From positions 4,557 through 68,556 of the forward strand of contig CALKIU010000110.1 in the NCBI GenBank assembly GCA_937995745.1: a DNA stretch of 64,000 nucleotides. Direction: 5' to 3'. The translations under genes and the position numbers were made by a program. The DNA is from an uncultured Bacillaceae bacterium (GTDB taxonomy: Bacteria > Bacillota > Bacilli > Bacillales > Cytobacillaceae). This document shows positions 1 through 8,715 of the stretch, piece by piece (positions within the stretch are counted from its first letter, which is position 1; the number at the start of each line of letters is the position of its first letter). The notes beneath the pieces are model-generated. The model had not been told where the DNA came from and searched no databases. It was given only the letters and a program-made list of their open reading frames with translations.

Positions 1-237
1 CGTTGCCGCAAGCACAAGGTCTTCGAGCATTTCAACATCTTCCGGATCAACCGCTTCTTCATTGATTTTTACTTCCAAAATTCTTTTTTCCCCGTTGGCA
101 ACGACGGTGACCATGCCTCCGCCGGCTGTGCCTTCAACCGTTTTTTCTTTCAGCTCTTCTTGGGCTTTCTCCATTTGCTTTTGCAACTTTTGCATTTTTC
201 TCATCATTTGTTGCATATTTCCCATTCCACGCATCAT
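1..237 (-). CDS. yaaK: YbaB/EbfC nucleoid-associated protein YaaK, 5' part only
   Basis: Small dimeric DNA-binding protein of the YbaB/EbfC family, normally about 105 residues and encoded between dnaX and recR. Only the first 79 codons are in the window; the gene runs off the left edge. The translation opens with a Met/Gln/Lys-rich helix, continues through the conserved EGTAGGGMVTV segment and ends in DPEDVEMLEDLVLAAT, all typical of the family. Three in-frame ATGs lie close together; the one at 237 sits 7 bases after GGAGG (245-249) and is preferred. It starts 17 bases after the dnaX stop, so the two are cotranscribed. Identification is by family motifs. Confidence 0.9.
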   Translation of the reverse strand, partial: MMRGMGNMQQMMRKMQKLQKQMEKAQEELKEKTVEGTAGGGMVTVVANGEKRILEVKINEEAVDPEDVEMLEDLVLAAT

Positions 238-254
238 TCTCATTCCTCCAAAAA

Positions 255-1940
255 TTAGTCTCTTATTTCTATCAAATCATCGCCAAATAATTTCACGGCT
301 TCCGTAACGACGGGATTCTCCTCGGCCGGGCGCACAAACTCGGGTTTTTTTGCTTCGCCTTGGCGGTAATTTTTGACGAAATCTTCCCGAATCGACAGCC
401 ATTGCTGTTCCGGCACGGCTACGATCTGCAAATGGGAGCCGGTCATTTCCAGAAGCAAGTTCCTTATTGTGCTTAAAAAATCGGCTCTTTCCATGGCCAT
501 TTGACAATGGATCTCATGTTTAAATTTGATGACGACCGCTTCCGCCGATGCGGCGGCAGGTTCCGCTTCCTTAAGCAAAGCGGCATGGGAAGGCATCAAC
601 CGGGACATTAATTCGCCCCAGGAACCGCGGATTTTGTTCAAATCGGCCCTTGTGGCTTCGTTTAATATCTCATTGATTTTTCCCACAGGGGCCTGATAGC
701 CCCGTCTTGCCATTCTCGCCCTTTTCGGCGCGGAAGCCGCGTTTTCTTGAGGATGTGCAGCTATACCATTCCGTTTCAACTGCTCCAATTCCTCTTCGAG
801 CCGGGAAATTCTCGCCAGCAAGCTGTCAATTTCCGGAAGTTTCCGCTTCTTTTCCGTTTCCCGATGGCAAAGCTTGACGACGGCCACTTCAAGAAAAATT
901 TTCGGATTCGTCGTCCACCGCATTTCTTGCTGCGCTTTGCTCAATATTTCAATGATTTTATAAATTTCCTCATATTCCATTCTGTCAGCGAGGGCCCGGA
1001 AGTCATCGTTAAGGGAAACCCGCTCGAGCGATTCCTCCAGATTCGGCGCTGTTTTATACAAAAGAAGGTCGCGGTAAAACATGATAAAATCTTCAATAAA
1101 CCGGACCGCATCTTTCCCTTCCGCCATCAACTGTTCCAATGCGGCCAATCCTGCGGCCGCATCCCTGTTCTCGACGGCATGGGCCAAGTCCGATAACAAA
1201 CTCTGCGAAACGGAGCCGGTGACCGTTAACGCATCCTCCACCGTGACATAATCGTCGCTGAAGGATATGGCCTGGTCCAGTAAACTGAGCGCATCCCGCA
1301 TCCCGCCGTCGGCGGCTCTGGCAATAATGTTCAAAGCCTGTTCCTCGCAGCGGACACCCGTCTCTTCGGTGATCCTTTTCATTCTGTCCACTATCGCCGC
1401 CGCGGGTATTCTTTTAAAATCAAAACGTTGACATCTGGAAATGATGGTAAGAGGGATTTTGTGAGGTTCCGTTGTCGCCAAAATAAAAATGACATGTTTT
1501 GGCGGTTCTTCAAGCGTTTTTAATAGCGCATTGAACGCGCCGATCGAAAGCATATGAACCTCATCGATGATATACACTTTGTATTTTACAACGCTCGGGG
1601 CAAACTTCACTTTCTCCCTGATATCTCTTATTTCATCAACACCGTTGTTCGAAGCCGCGTCAATTTCAATCACATCGGCAATCGAACCGTCGGTGATGCC
1701 TTTGCAAGAGGGACATTCGTTGCACGGTTCACTGACCGGCGCCCGTTCACAGTTGACCGCTTTGGCAAAAATTTTTGCCGCGCTCGTTTTCCCTGTACCG
1801 CGGGGCCCGGTAAACAAATAAGCATGTGAAATTTTTCCTTGAAGCAGGGCGTTCTGCAACGTTCTTGTCACATGTTCCTGACCGACAACATCGGAAAACT
1901 GTTGCGGCCTCCAAACGCGATATAATGCTTGATAGCCCAT
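255..1940 (-). CDS. dnaX: DNA polymerase III subunit gamma/tau
   Basis: Clamp-loader ATPase that loads the DnaN sliding clamp and ties the polymerase to the replicative helicase. The 561 residues match the usual Bacillus length. Visible are Walker A GPRGTGKT (45-52), a zinc-binding cysteine set (C64, C73, C76, C79), Walker B DEVH (126-129) and the SRC arginine-finger motif (168-170). A charged linker and the tau-specific C-terminal region follow. The ATG at 1940 is preceded by AAGGAGGG at good spacing. It lies downstream of the SRP RNA and upstream of yaaK, the standard order. No programmed frameshift signal for a separate gamma form was noticed. Confidence 0.97.
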   Translation of the reverse strand: MGYQALYRVWRPQQFSDVVGQEHVTRTLQNALLQGKISHAYLFTGPRGTGKTSAAKIFAKAVNCERAPVSEPCNECPSCKGITDGSIADVIEIDAASNNGVDEIRDIREKVKFAPSVVKYKVYIIDEVHMLSIGAFNALLKTLEEPPKHVIFILATTEPHKIPLTIISRCQRFDFKRIPAAAIVDRMKRITEETGVRCEEQALNIIARAADGGMRDALSLLDQAISFSDDYVTVEDALTVTGSVSQSLLSDLAHAVENRDAAAGLAALEQLMAEGKDAVRFIEDFIMFYRDLLLYKTAPNLEESLERVSLNDDFRALADRMEYEEIYKIIEILSKAQQEMRWTTNPKIFLEVAVVKLCHRETEKKRKLPEIDSLLARISRLEEELEQLKRNGIAAHPQENAASAPKRARMARRGYQAPVGKINEILNEATRADLNKIRGSWGELMSRLMPSHAALLKEAEPAAASAEAVVIKFKHEIHCQMAMERADFLSTIRNLLLEMTGSHLQIVAVPEQQWLSIREDFVKNYRQGEAKKPEFVRPAEENPVVTEAVKLFGDDLIEIRD

Positions 1941-2009
1941 TCCACGCCCTCCTTTCCAACCCTCTGACAGCTATTTTTCCCGCAAAATAAAAAAAGATCC
2001 GCTTTTATC

Positions 2010-2015
2010 ATTATA
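2010..2015 (-). promoter_or_regulatory. Probable sigma-A -10 element for dnaX
   Basis: The minus strand carries a perfect TATAAT here, about 70 bases before the dnaX start and after the SRP RNA terminator. The region 17 bases upstream has no good -35 match, so the promoter is inferred mainly from the -10 and its position. Confidence 0.45.
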
Positions 2016-2050
2016 GCGTAAAACGGGCCGATTTTTACACATATACAACA

Positions 2051-2087
2051 AAAAAACTCACCCTGAACAGGATGAGTTTTATTATTA
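2051..2087 (-). terminator. Rho-independent terminator of the SRP RNA gene
   Basis: On the minus strand AAACTCATCCTG and its near-complement GGGTGAGTTT form a hairpin around a short loop, followed by a run of T. It lies directly after the 3' end of the small cytoplasmic RNA. Confidence 0.8.
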
Positions 2088-2093
2088 GGTAAA

Positions 2094-2364
2094 CTGCCGT
2101 GCACCTTCCTTTGACTGCCGCTCATAAGCGTTACTTGAGCAGTTAGCTCGGCTCAGGCAACCCTGCGGCACATGGGAGCGTCCACTTAATGCTGCTTCCT
2201 TCCGGACCTGACATGGTTCGTGGATTCCCATTGCGCAGGACCCAAGCGTCAACACCACTTACTCAAGGCTGGCCCTACAAGCAAACAGCCTCGGGAAGGG
2301 ATTCAGCCCCGCTGGAGCGGATTGCGGGTACAGGGCACCGCTACCTCCCCGCCTAGCACGGCAA
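2094..2364 (-). ncRNA. scr: Signal recognition particle RNA (scRNA, long Bacillus type with Alu domain)
   Basis: RNA component of the signal recognition particle, which pairs with Ffh and directs nascent membrane and secreted proteins to FtsY. The minus strand reads GCCGTGCTAGGCGGGGAGG at the 5' end, has the conserved apical Ffh-binding core CAGGTCCGGAAGGAAGCAGC near 2195-2215, and ends in GGTGCACGGC, which pairs with the 5' end. The length of about 270 bases is that of the Alu-containing Bacillus form rather than the short 4.5S type. It lies between tadA and dnaX, as in Bacillus subtilis. Ends are placed by the terminal pairing and could be off by a few bases. Confidence 0.93.
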
Positions 2365-2366
2365 AT

Positions 2367-2395
2367 TTGCTACCGTTATTCAATTGCATTGTCAA
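2367..2395 (-). promoter_or_regulatory. Promoter of the SRP RNA gene
   Basis: The minus strand has TTGACA (2390-2395), a 17-base spacer and TAGCAA (2367-2372). This places a start at or next to the GCCGTGC 5' end of the RNA. The -35 is perfect and the -10 weak. Confidence 0.6.
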
Positions 2396-2537
2396 TCAAT
2401 GCAAATACAAGTATACAGGTTTTGCGGACAAAAAGCAATGAATCGCTTGCGCCAAATTATGTCAATCTCCATCGTGTTCCTCACTTTCATTATACAACGA
2501 AGAGGCGCAGCCGTTCAAAATTTACATACAGATCCAA

Positions 2538-3077
2538 TCATTCATGACCTTCCGTTTGCTGCATGGACAAATGTTGTTTGGCCGCTTTTTCCGCTTTCCG
2601 TTTTTGGCGCAGCTGTTGAAAAAAATCGGTCAGAAGCTGGCCGCATTCATCCGCCAAAACGCCGGGAGCGACTTCGCTTTGATGGTTGAACCGTTCATCT
2701 TCCAAAAGGTTCATAAATGTTCCGGCGCATCCTCCTTTCGGATCAGACGCTCCGTATACAACCCGCTTGATTCTTGACATGATGATTGCTCCCGCGCACA
2801 TCGGACACGGTTCAAGCGTCACATACAATTCGGCCCCTTCCAATCGCCAGGAACCCGTCTTCCGGCACGCCTCTTCTATGGCCAAAATTTCCGCATGGGC
2901 GGTCGGCAGCTGCTTGCTTTCCCGCAAATTATGGGCCCGGGCGATGATTTCCCCGTTCAAAACGATCACGCAGCCAATGGGAACTTCCTCTTTCGCCCAA
3001 GCCTTTTTGGCTTCTTTTATCGCTTCTCTCATAAAAAATTCATCCCGCTCCGCCCGGGTTTTCTCCATATCGCCCAT
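2538..3077 (-). CDS. tadA: tRNA-specific adenosine deaminase (A34 to inosine)
   Basis: Deaminates the wobble adenosine of tRNA-Arg(ACG) to inosine; a zinc enzyme of the cytidine-deaminase fold acting as a dimer. The HAE motif (TAHAEIL), with the zinc ligand and proton-shuttle Glu, and the PCPMC motif with the other two zinc ligands are intact. A longer ORF begins at 3113, but the extra N-terminal residues (MVREIVRKRGEK) are not typical. The ATG at 3077 follows GGGGTGA at correct spacing and gives 179 residues; the ATG at 3068 is a second possibility. It stands upstream of the SRP RNA, as in other bacilli (yaaJ). Confidence 0.93.
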   Translation of the reverse strand: MGDMEKTRAERDEFFMREAIKEAKKAWAKEEVPIGCVIVLNGEIIARAHNLRESKQLPTAHAEILAIEEACRKTGSWRLEGAELYVTLEPCPMCAGAIIMSRIKRVVYGASDPKGGCAGTFMNLLEDERFNHQSEVAPGVLADECGQLLTDFFQQLRQKRKAEKAAKQHLSMQQTEGHE

Positions 3078-3483
3078 CTTTTCACCCCGCTTCCGCACTA
3101 TTTCCCGCACCAAAAAGAGCCTTTTTGGAATCGAACGGAAGGTATCGGATCCCCCGCTTTCCTGAAATTTCTTCGTTTAAAAAAGTTTGGCGAAGTTTCC
3201 TCATTGAAAGTATGGCACAAAAATGCGGACAGTTCATTATTTACGGACTGGTTTGTCCGCTTTTCAAGTGAAGCTTTCGGCCGGCAAGAATGGCCCCCAT
3301 TGCGCAAAAACAAGCCTCCGGAAAAGCGGCTCGTTCCCAGTCCCTTTTCCTGAAGAATGGAGGAAATTTTTTTGTACAGAGCAACACCGGAAAGGAAAAC
3401 AACCCGTGAAATTCCGTCATACCGTCCGTTTTTCAGTCATAAAAATTTGATAGTGCGCAGCTGAAAAGAGGAGGAAAATCAGG
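3078..3483. other. Divergent tadA/yaaH intergenic region
   Basis: No gene is recognised here. It must hold the tadA promoter (minus) and the yaaH promoter (plus), the latter probably sporulation-specific, but no promoter stands out. A perfect inverted repeat GCGGACA (3225-3231) / TGTCCGC (3254-3260), flanked by A and T runs, could form a stem-loop on either strand. A strong GAGGAGG ribosome site ends the region before yaaH. Confidence 0.4.
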
Positions 3484-4770
3484 ATGCAAATCCATGTCAT
3501 TCAGCCAAACCAAAACTTGTTCGGCATTGCCCAAGCATACGGAACGACGGTGGAAGATCTCGTGGAAGCAAACGAAATCCCCGATCCGAATAATCTTGTT
3601 GTCGGCCAGGCCCTGGTCATTCCGATCGTCGGCAGCTTCTACTGGGTGCAACCGGGAGACAGTTTGTTTTCCATCGGGGCAAGATTCAATGTACCTTATC
3701 AGGAATTGGCGCGAATCAACGGCCTTGCCCTTAATCAAGTATTGCCGGTCGGATTCCGATTATATATCCCTCCCCGTCCGAAAGTGCCCAAAGAAATCAA
3801 CGCCTACGTAGAGCCCAGGGGCACGGAGGTCGCTCCCGGTCTGGTGGAAAGCGCGCGGGATGCATCGCCCTATTTGACCTATCTCGCTCCGTTCAGTTTC
3901 CAGGCGCAGCGGGACGGTTCGTTGAAAGAACCGCTCATGGATGATTTTCCCGCCATCGCCCAAGCCAACAACGTCGTCCTCATGATGGTCATCACCAACC
4001 AGGAAGAAGATCAATTCAGCGATGAACTCGGGCGCATCCTTCTCAACGATATGGCCGTGCAAAACCGGTTTCTGGACAACATTGTCGCCGCCGCAAAAAA
4101 ATACGGCTTCAAAGACATCCACTTCGACTTTGAATTTTTGCGCCCCGCCGACAGGGAAGCGTACAATGCCTTTTTAAGAAAAGCGCGGGATCGCTTCAAA
4201 GCGGAAGGATGGCTCATCTCGACAGCCCTCGCCCCGAAGACGAGCGCCGAACAAAAAGGAGAATGGTACGAAGCCCACGACTACCGGGCCCACGGAGAAA
4301 TTGTCGATTTTGTCGTCATCATGACGTATGAATGGGGCTACAGCGGAGGGCCGGCGATGCCCGTTTCGCCCATCGGACCGGTAAGAGACGTCCTTGAATA
4401 TGCCTTAACAGAAATGCCCGCTTCGAAAATTATGATGGGGCAAAACTTGTACGGCTATGACTGGACGCTGCCGTTCCAGGAAGGTACCGTCGCGGAAGCC
4501 TTGAGCCCGCAGGAAGCGATCCGGCGCGCCGCAAGGTATAATGTGGCCATCCAGTACGACTACAATGCGCAAGCGCCTTTTTATTTTTACACCGACAGCG
4601 AAGGGCGCCGCCATGAAGTGTGGTTTGAAGACGCCCGCTCCATCCAGGCGAAATTCAACCTCGTTAAAGAACTGAATTTGCGCGGCGTCAGCTATTGGAA
4701 GCTCGGACTTTCTTTTCCGCAAAACTGGCTCCTGATCACCGAAAATTTTGATGTCGTCAAACGGGCATAA
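3484..4770 (+). CDS. yaaH: Spore peptidoglycan hydrolase, LysM-LysM-GH18 (YaaH/SleL family)
   Basis: Spore-associated N-acetylglucosaminidase of the SleL/YaaH group, which degrades cortex fragments during germination. Two LysM peptidoglycan-binding modules occupy residues 1-47 and 52-96. The rest is a glycoside hydrolase family 18 barrel with the catalytic motif DIHFDFE around residues 210-216, in which the last Glu is the acid/base. At 428 residues it is full length for the family. There is no signal peptide, as expected for a protein made in the mother cell. The ATG follows GAGGAGG. It is opposed to most of its neighbours and monocistronic. The exact bond specificity is inferred from the family. 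Confidence 0.93.
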   Translation: MQIHVIQPNQNLFGIAQAYGTTVEDLVEANEIPDPNNLVVGQALVIPIVGSFYWVQPGDSLFSIGARFNVPYQELARINGLALNQVLPVGFRLYIPPRPKVPKEINAYVEPRGTEVAPGLVESARDASPYLTYLAPFSFQAQRDGSLKEPLMDDFPAIAQANNVVLMMVITNQEEDQFSDELGRILLNDMAVQNRFLDNIVAAAKKYGFKDIHFDFEFLRPADREAYNAFLRKARDRFKAEGWLISTALAPKTSAEQKGEWYEAHDYRAHGEIVDFVVIMTYEWGYSGGPAMPVSPIGPVRDVLEYALTEMPASKIMMGQNLYGYDWTLPFQEGTVAEALSPQEAIRRAARYNVAIQYDYNAQAPFYFYTDSEGRRHEVWFEDARSIQAKFNLVKELNLRGVSYWKLGLSFPQNWLLITENFDVVKRA

Positions 4771-4778
4771 AGGCAAAA

Positions 4779-4810
4779 CAGGACTCCCTTGCCAGGAGTC
4801 CTGCTGTTTA
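4779..4810 (+). terminator. Terminator after yaaH
   Basis: CAGGACTCC (4779-4787) pairs with GGAGTCCTG (4795-4803) in a 9-bp stem with a 7-base loop, followed by CTGTTTAA. The T run is short, and the hairpin may also serve the converging thioesterase gene. Confidence 0.7.
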
Positions 4811-4857
4811 AATACATAAACATTTCTTTCCGCCGGAAACACAAACGGGCCGGTCCG

Positions 4858-5340
4858 TCAGCTTTTCAAAAAAGTATCCGGCATCACGACGGCCACCACC
4901 TCGCCGGTCGCACAAAGCTTGTCTTCCGCATACACTTCCGCTTTCACTTTCCACCTTTTCGGATGAATTTCCTCCACCACCCCGACCGCTTTCAGCGGAA
5001 CCCCCTGCGGCGTCGGCTTCAAAAAGTCCACATGGAGCGAGGCAGTGACAAAACGGGGCGGCTCGGCTCCGTCCCCGGGCTGATGGCCGTTTTTTCGGTG
5101 CAAGGCCAGCGCGGCCGAACCGGTGCCGTGGCAGTCAATCAAAGAAGCAATGACTCCTCCGTAGACAAAGCCCGGCAAAGCCATATGCTTCTCTTCCGGC
5201 GTAAAAACGGTGACGGTTTTTTCTCCGTCCCAAAAAGTGCGGAAATGGTGGCCGTCCTTGTTTAACCGTCCGCATCCGTAACACCAGGCAAAATCATCCG
5301 GATATTCATCCTGTATGGCAACTAATGTCTCCTTTTCCAT
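4858..5340 (-). CDS. Hotdog-fold thioesterase (PaaI-like)
   Basis: A 160-residue single-domain hotdog protein. The central segment GFVYGGVIASLIDCHGTGSA carries the helix and acidic residue typical of acyl-CoA thioesterases of the PaaI/4HBT superfamily. Near the N-terminus C20 and C23 (CYGCG) form a CxxC pair seen in a subset of these proteins. The ATG follows AAGGAGGGG at good spacing. It is a single gene converging on yaaH and occupies the region where many bacilli carry the deoxynucleoside kinase genes dck/dgk. The substrate cannot be told from the sequence. Confidence 0.8.
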   Translation of the reverse strand: MEKETLVAIQDEYPDDFAWCYGCGRLNKDGHHFRTFWDGEKTVTVFTPEEKHMALPGFVYGGVIASLIDCHGTGSAALALHRKNGHQPGDGAEPPRFVTASLHVDFLKPTPQGVPLKAVGVVEEIHPKRWKVKAEVYAEDKLCATGEVVAVVMPDTFLKS

Positions 5341-5462
5341 TAAATCCCCTCCTTTTTCAGAATATTATAACACTTTAACCGGCACTTTGTCAGATTTAAT
5401 TGGAAAAAATGTTATATTTTGCGCACTCTCTGCCGCCAGACACCGTCAATCCGAACGAAGAC

Positions 5463-5500
5463 AAAAAAAATCCACTGCCGTTTGTGCAGTGGATTTTTGT
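5463..5500 (-). terminator. Terminator of serS
   Basis: An 11-bp perfect stem, AAATCCACTGC (5468-5478) with GCAGTGGATTT (5486-5496), has a run of eight T on the minus strand. The surrounding 5341-5713 otherwise holds only a smaller CCGGCA/TGCCGG hairpin near 5579-5597 and no gene that I can see. Confidence 0.85.
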
Positions 5501-5713
5501 TTCTCCAATTTTATGCGTTTTATGCGTGTTGATTGATTTTGCGGTTCAAGACCAGTTGAATCACCGACGGCAAATCGCCCGGCACCTTTCCTGCCGGACT
5601 TGGGATTTTCCTCCGCATGACAAATTCCACTATAGCATCAAAATCGCGGAACGTCAATCATCTTGATGACGGAGTAAACTCCGTCCCGTTTTGTCCGCCC
5701 GGACCCGGACCGA

Positions 5714-6988
5714 TTACTTTATGACTTCCAAATTTCCCATATACGGACGGAGGACTTCCGGAATAACGACAGAACCGTCTTCCTGTTGATAGTTTTCCAA
5801 AATCGCGGCCACCGTTCTGCCGATGGCAAGGCCGGAACCGTTCAATGTGTGCACATATTCCGGTTTTGCCTTCGGATGGCGGCGGAAGCGGATGTTGGCC
5901 CGGCGCGCCTGGAACGCTTCAAAGTTGCTGCAAGAAGAGATCTCCCGGTACGTGTTATAGCTCGGCAGCCATACTTCCAAATCATACTTTTTGGCGGCCG
6001 TAAAACCGAGGTCGGCGGTGCACATATTCATCACCCGGTACGGAAGATTCAACAGCTGCAGCACCCGTTCCGCATGGCCCGTCAATTTTTCCAATTCCTC
6101 ATAAGAATCTTCCGGTTTGACAAACTTCACCAGTTCCACCTTATTGAATTGATGCTGGCGGATTAACCCCCGCGTATCTCTCCCCGCAGACCCCGCCTCG
6201 GAGCGGAAGCAGGCGCTGTAAGCGACATAGCTTAACGGCAGTTTTTCGCCGTCCAGTATTTCGTCCCGGTGGTAATTGGTCACGGGAACTTCCGCCGTCG
6301 GAATCAAGAAATAATCTTCTTTTTCGACGAGGAACGCATCTTCTTCAAACTTCGGCAATTGCCCCGTCCCCGTCATGCTGTCCCTGTTCACCAAATACGG
6401 CGGCAGCATCTCCACATATCCGTGCTCCTGCGTATGAAGATCGAGCATAAAATTGATCAACGCCCGTTCCAAGCGGGCACCAAGACCTTTGTAAAACACG
6501 AACCGGCTTCCCGCCACCTTGGCGGCCCTTTCAAAATCAAGAATTCCCAGATTGGCGGCAATTTCCCAATGGGGCTTCGGCTCAAAATCAAACTTCGTCG
6601 GCTCGCCCCATGTGCGGTGGACGACATTGTCATCCTCCGAATCGCCGACCGGAACGCTTTCATGGGGGATATTCGGAATGCTGAGCATCAAGTTGTCCAA
6701 TTCATCCTCAACAGCGCGCAATTCCTCATCCAATGCCTTGATTCTTTCCCCGACCTGGCGCATCTCCGCAATCAAATGATCCGCATCTTTCTTCTCTTTT
6801 TTGAGCACCGCAATCTGCTGGGAAACTTCATTCCGCTTTCCTTTCAACTTTTCCGACTCTTGAATCAATTTCCGCCTTTTCAAGTCAAGCTCTTCAAATT
6901 TCTCCAAATCGCCCAAATCTTCGCCGCGATGCTCCAGCTTCTTTTTCACTTCCTCCAGATTGTCGCGCAGCAATTTCCTGTCAAGCAC
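5714..6988 (-). CDS. serS: Seryl-tRNA synthetase
   Basis: Class II aminoacyl-tRNA synthetase that charges tRNA-Ser (and tRNA-Sec where present). The N-terminal long coiled-coil arm (about residues 25-105) is rich in Lys/Glu. Motif 2 (FRSEAGSAGRDTRGLIRQHQF) and motif 3 (NGSGLAIGRTVAAILEN) are intact. The open frame extends to a TTG at 6994, only 1 base from the Shine-Dalgarno. GTG at 6988 lies 7 bases after AGGAGGG and matches the family N-terminus MLDRK, so it is chosen, giving 424 residues. Expression is controlled by the T-box leader upstream. Confidence 0.96.
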   Translation of the reverse strand: MLDRKLLRDNLEEVKKKLEHRGEDLGDLEKFEELDLKRRKLIQESEKLKGKRNEVSQQIAVLKKEKKDADHLIAEMRQVGERIKALDEELRAVEDELDNLMLSIPNIPHESVPVGDSEDDNVVHRTWGEPTKFDFEPKPHWEIAANLGILDFERAAKVAGSRFVFYKGLGARLERALINFMLDLHTQEHGYVEMLPPYLVNRDSMTGTGQLPKFEEDAFLVEKEDYFLIPTAEVPVTNYHRDEILDGEKLPLSYVAYSACFRSEAGSAGRDTRGLIRQHQFNKVELVKFVKPEDSYEELEKLTGHAERVLQLLNLPYRVMNMCTADLGFTAAKKYDLEVWLPSYNTYREISSCSNFEAFQARRANIRFRRHPKAKPEYVHTLNGSGLAIGRTVAAILENYQQEDGSVVIPEVLRPYMGNLEVIK

Positions 6989-7129
6989 AGTCAATCCCTC
7001 CTAAAAATTTTTGATCGTCTATAGGCAAGATTCTTTCATTGCTTTTTTAAAAAAACAGCCAAATCCCCCGGACGATCATGTCCAAGCCGGAGAATGGGAT
7101 CCCCGGGGCCGTCTCCCGAAAACCCCGCC

Positions 7130-7400
7130 CCAAAAAGCAAAACTCCCGTCCCACAAGAAGGGACGGGAGTTGCCCGCGTTGCCACCCTTATTAAAAGCAT
7201 GACGCTTTTCACTCAATTGGATAACGGTTTTACCCGAAGGCATATACTGGCCCCAGCTCTTATCCAACGGCTTTAAGGCGTTCCATGCCTTGCTCGAGGA
7301 CGGATTCACAAGGCCCAACCGCCGGTTCGCACCGCCCACCGGCTCTCTGAAGATTGGAGACACTTGCTACTATTTCCTCTCATCGCTTTTCCGATCATGC
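7130..7400 (-). promoter_or_regulatory. Serine T-box riboswitch leader of serS
   Basis: The minus strand has the T-box antiterminator core AAGGGTGGCAACGCGGG (7173-7189). It is followed by a perfect 11-bp terminator hairpin, ACTCCCGTCCC (7142-7152) with GGGACGGGAGT (7160-7170), and a T-rich tail. Stem I lies in about 7270-7395 and includes the AGAGAG-type element and a GTGAATCC stretch whose UCC fits a serine specifier. Uncharged tRNA-Ser would pair with the specifier and with the antiterminator bulge, letting transcription reach serS. The specifier assignment is inference; the T-box and terminator are seen directly. Confidence 0.93.
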
Positions 7401-7531
7401 TGTTTTTAAGTTTAACTTACTATAATTATGGTTAAAAAGCAACCACTTTATTCGCTCGTTTCCTGTTTCAGGAAAAAATCCGGTTCTTTTTACGGACAAC
7501 TCCCTGACAAGTTGAGTGCCGTCATATTTTT

Positions 7532-8410
7532 TTACATGCTGCGATCTTGCATGCGCGCTTCCGGCGGCAAAGTGGCAATATCGATGCCTCTCATCGGGGC
7601 GCCGAGACCTTTGGAAAGTTCGGCAATCAATTCATAGTCCCGATAATTTTCCGCCGCTTGCACAATCGCTCTAGCGAACTTTTCGGGGTTTTCCGATTTA
7701 AAAATACCTGAACCGACGAAGACGCCGTCCGCGCCCAATTCCATCATTAAAGCCGCATCCGCGGGAGTGGCCACACCGCCGGCCGCAAAGTTCAGCACAG
7801 GCAGTCTTCCCAATCTTTTAATTTCCAAAAGCACTTCATAAGGTGCGCCGAGACGCTTGGCTTCCGTCATCAACTCGTCTTCGCTCATGCCGACCACTTT
7901 GCGCACTTGGGCATTGACTTTGCGCATATGGCGGACGGCTTCAACGATATTCCCCGTTCCCGGCTCGCCTTTTGTCCGCAGCATAGCGGTGCCTTCCCCG
8001 ATTCTGCGGGCCGCTTCGCCGAGATCACGGCATCCGCACACGAACGGCACGGAAAAGTCCCGCTTGTTAATATGGAATTGATCGTCCGCCGGAGTGAGGA
8101 CTTCACTTTCGTCTATGCAATCAACACCCATGGATTCCAAAACGCGTGCTTCGATGATGTGGCCGATGCGGACTTTCGCCATTACCGGAATGGAGACCGC
8201 CTTCATCACCTCTTCAACGATGCGCGGATCTGCCATGCGGGCCACACCGCCGGCCGCACGAATATCGGAAGGCACTTTTTCCAGCGCCATTACTGCCACT
8301 GCTCCGGCCGCCTCAGCAATTTTAGCCTGTTCGGCATTCACTACGTCCATGATGACGCCGCCCTTTTTAAATTCGATGACCGGACGGCTTTTTTGTTCTG
8401 TTCCAGACAT
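7532..8410 (-). CDS. pdxS: Pyridoxal 5'-phosphate synthase subunit PdxS
   Basis: Synthase subunit of the DXP-independent vitamin B6 pathway; makes PLP from ribose 5-phosphate, glyceraldehyde 3-phosphate and ammonia, as a 12-mer. The (beta/alpha)8 barrel is complete, with the Schiff-base lysine in VMAKVRIGH, the phosphate-binding FAAGGVATP, and GADGVFVGSGIF. The ORF is open to 8521, but the ATG at 8410 follows AAGGGGGA and gives the usual 292 residues. Its partner glutaminase gene pdxT, which normally follows immediately, is absent: the next element is the serS T-box. PdxS can use free ammonia, or pdxT may lie elsewhere. Confidence 0.96.
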   Translation of the reverse strand: MSGTEQKSRPVIEFKKGGVIMDVVNAEQAKIAEAAGAVAVMALEKVPSDIRAAGGVARMADPRIVEEVMKAVSIPVMAKVRIGHIIEARVLESMGVDCIDESEVLTPADDQFHINKRDFSVPFVCGCRDLGEAARRIGEGTAMLRTKGEPGTGNIVEAVRHMRKVNAQVRKVVGMSEDELMTEAKRLGAPYEVLLEIKRLGRLPVLNFAAGGVATPADAALMMELGADGVFVGSGIFKSENPEKFARAIVQAAENYRDYELIAELSKGLGAPMRGIDIATLPPEARMQDRSM

Positions 8411-8510
8411 GTTCAAATCCCCCTTTGATAACCTCGCTAAGACTGTTAAACCTTTGTTAAACCTTGGCGAAAAAACTTTTTTTACAATTCTTAAAATAGG
8501 CACGTTAATT

Positions 8511-8516
8511 ATTATA
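8511..8516 (-). promoter_or_regulatory. Probable -10 element of pdxS
   Basis: Perfect TATAAT on the minus strand, about 100 bases upstream of the pdxS start and downstream of the dacA terminator. The -35 region is not convincing. Confidence 0.4.
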
Positions 8517-8638
8517 CACAAATACTGATTCTGTTTCTATGAAACAAAATTACAAGTCTGATCATTTTGATTCCGATTCTTTAAAGTATACTAATCATAT
8601 CGGAATTCAAAAATAATCCTAAGGAAAAATAAACACGA

Positions 8639-8670
8639 AAAAAAGTCTCTTGTCAAGACAAGAGACTTAA
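8639..8670 (-). terminator. Terminator of dacA
   Basis: A 10-bp perfect inverted repeat, AAGTCTCTTG with CAAGAGACTT around a 6-base loop, is followed by a run of T on the minus strand. It separates dacA from pdxS. Confidence 0.85.
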
Positions 8671-8715
8671 TTTTCACTCATATTTTTTATTCAGGCTAAC
8701 GGCCGGAATAAGAAA

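Noticed and set aside
2220..2441. Open frame across the SRP RNA gene on the plus strand
   Set aside because: It is antisense to a well-conserved structural RNA, has no ribosome site and no family resemblance.
5521..5640. Possible tRNA-Ser near serS, as in B. subtilis
   Set aside because: A GGTTCAAGACC string is present, but there is no acceptor stem or anticodon arm on either strand.
6269..7024. 251-codon open frame opposite serS
   Set aside because: It lies wholly within the antisense of serS and its leader, with Phe/Ile/Arg-rich composition typical of shadow frames.
8532..8546. TGTTTCTATGAAACA upstream of pdxS as a parS site
   Set aside because: The arms match parS but the centre is TAT (15 bp) instead of CACG (16 bp), so the core read by Spo0J is missing.
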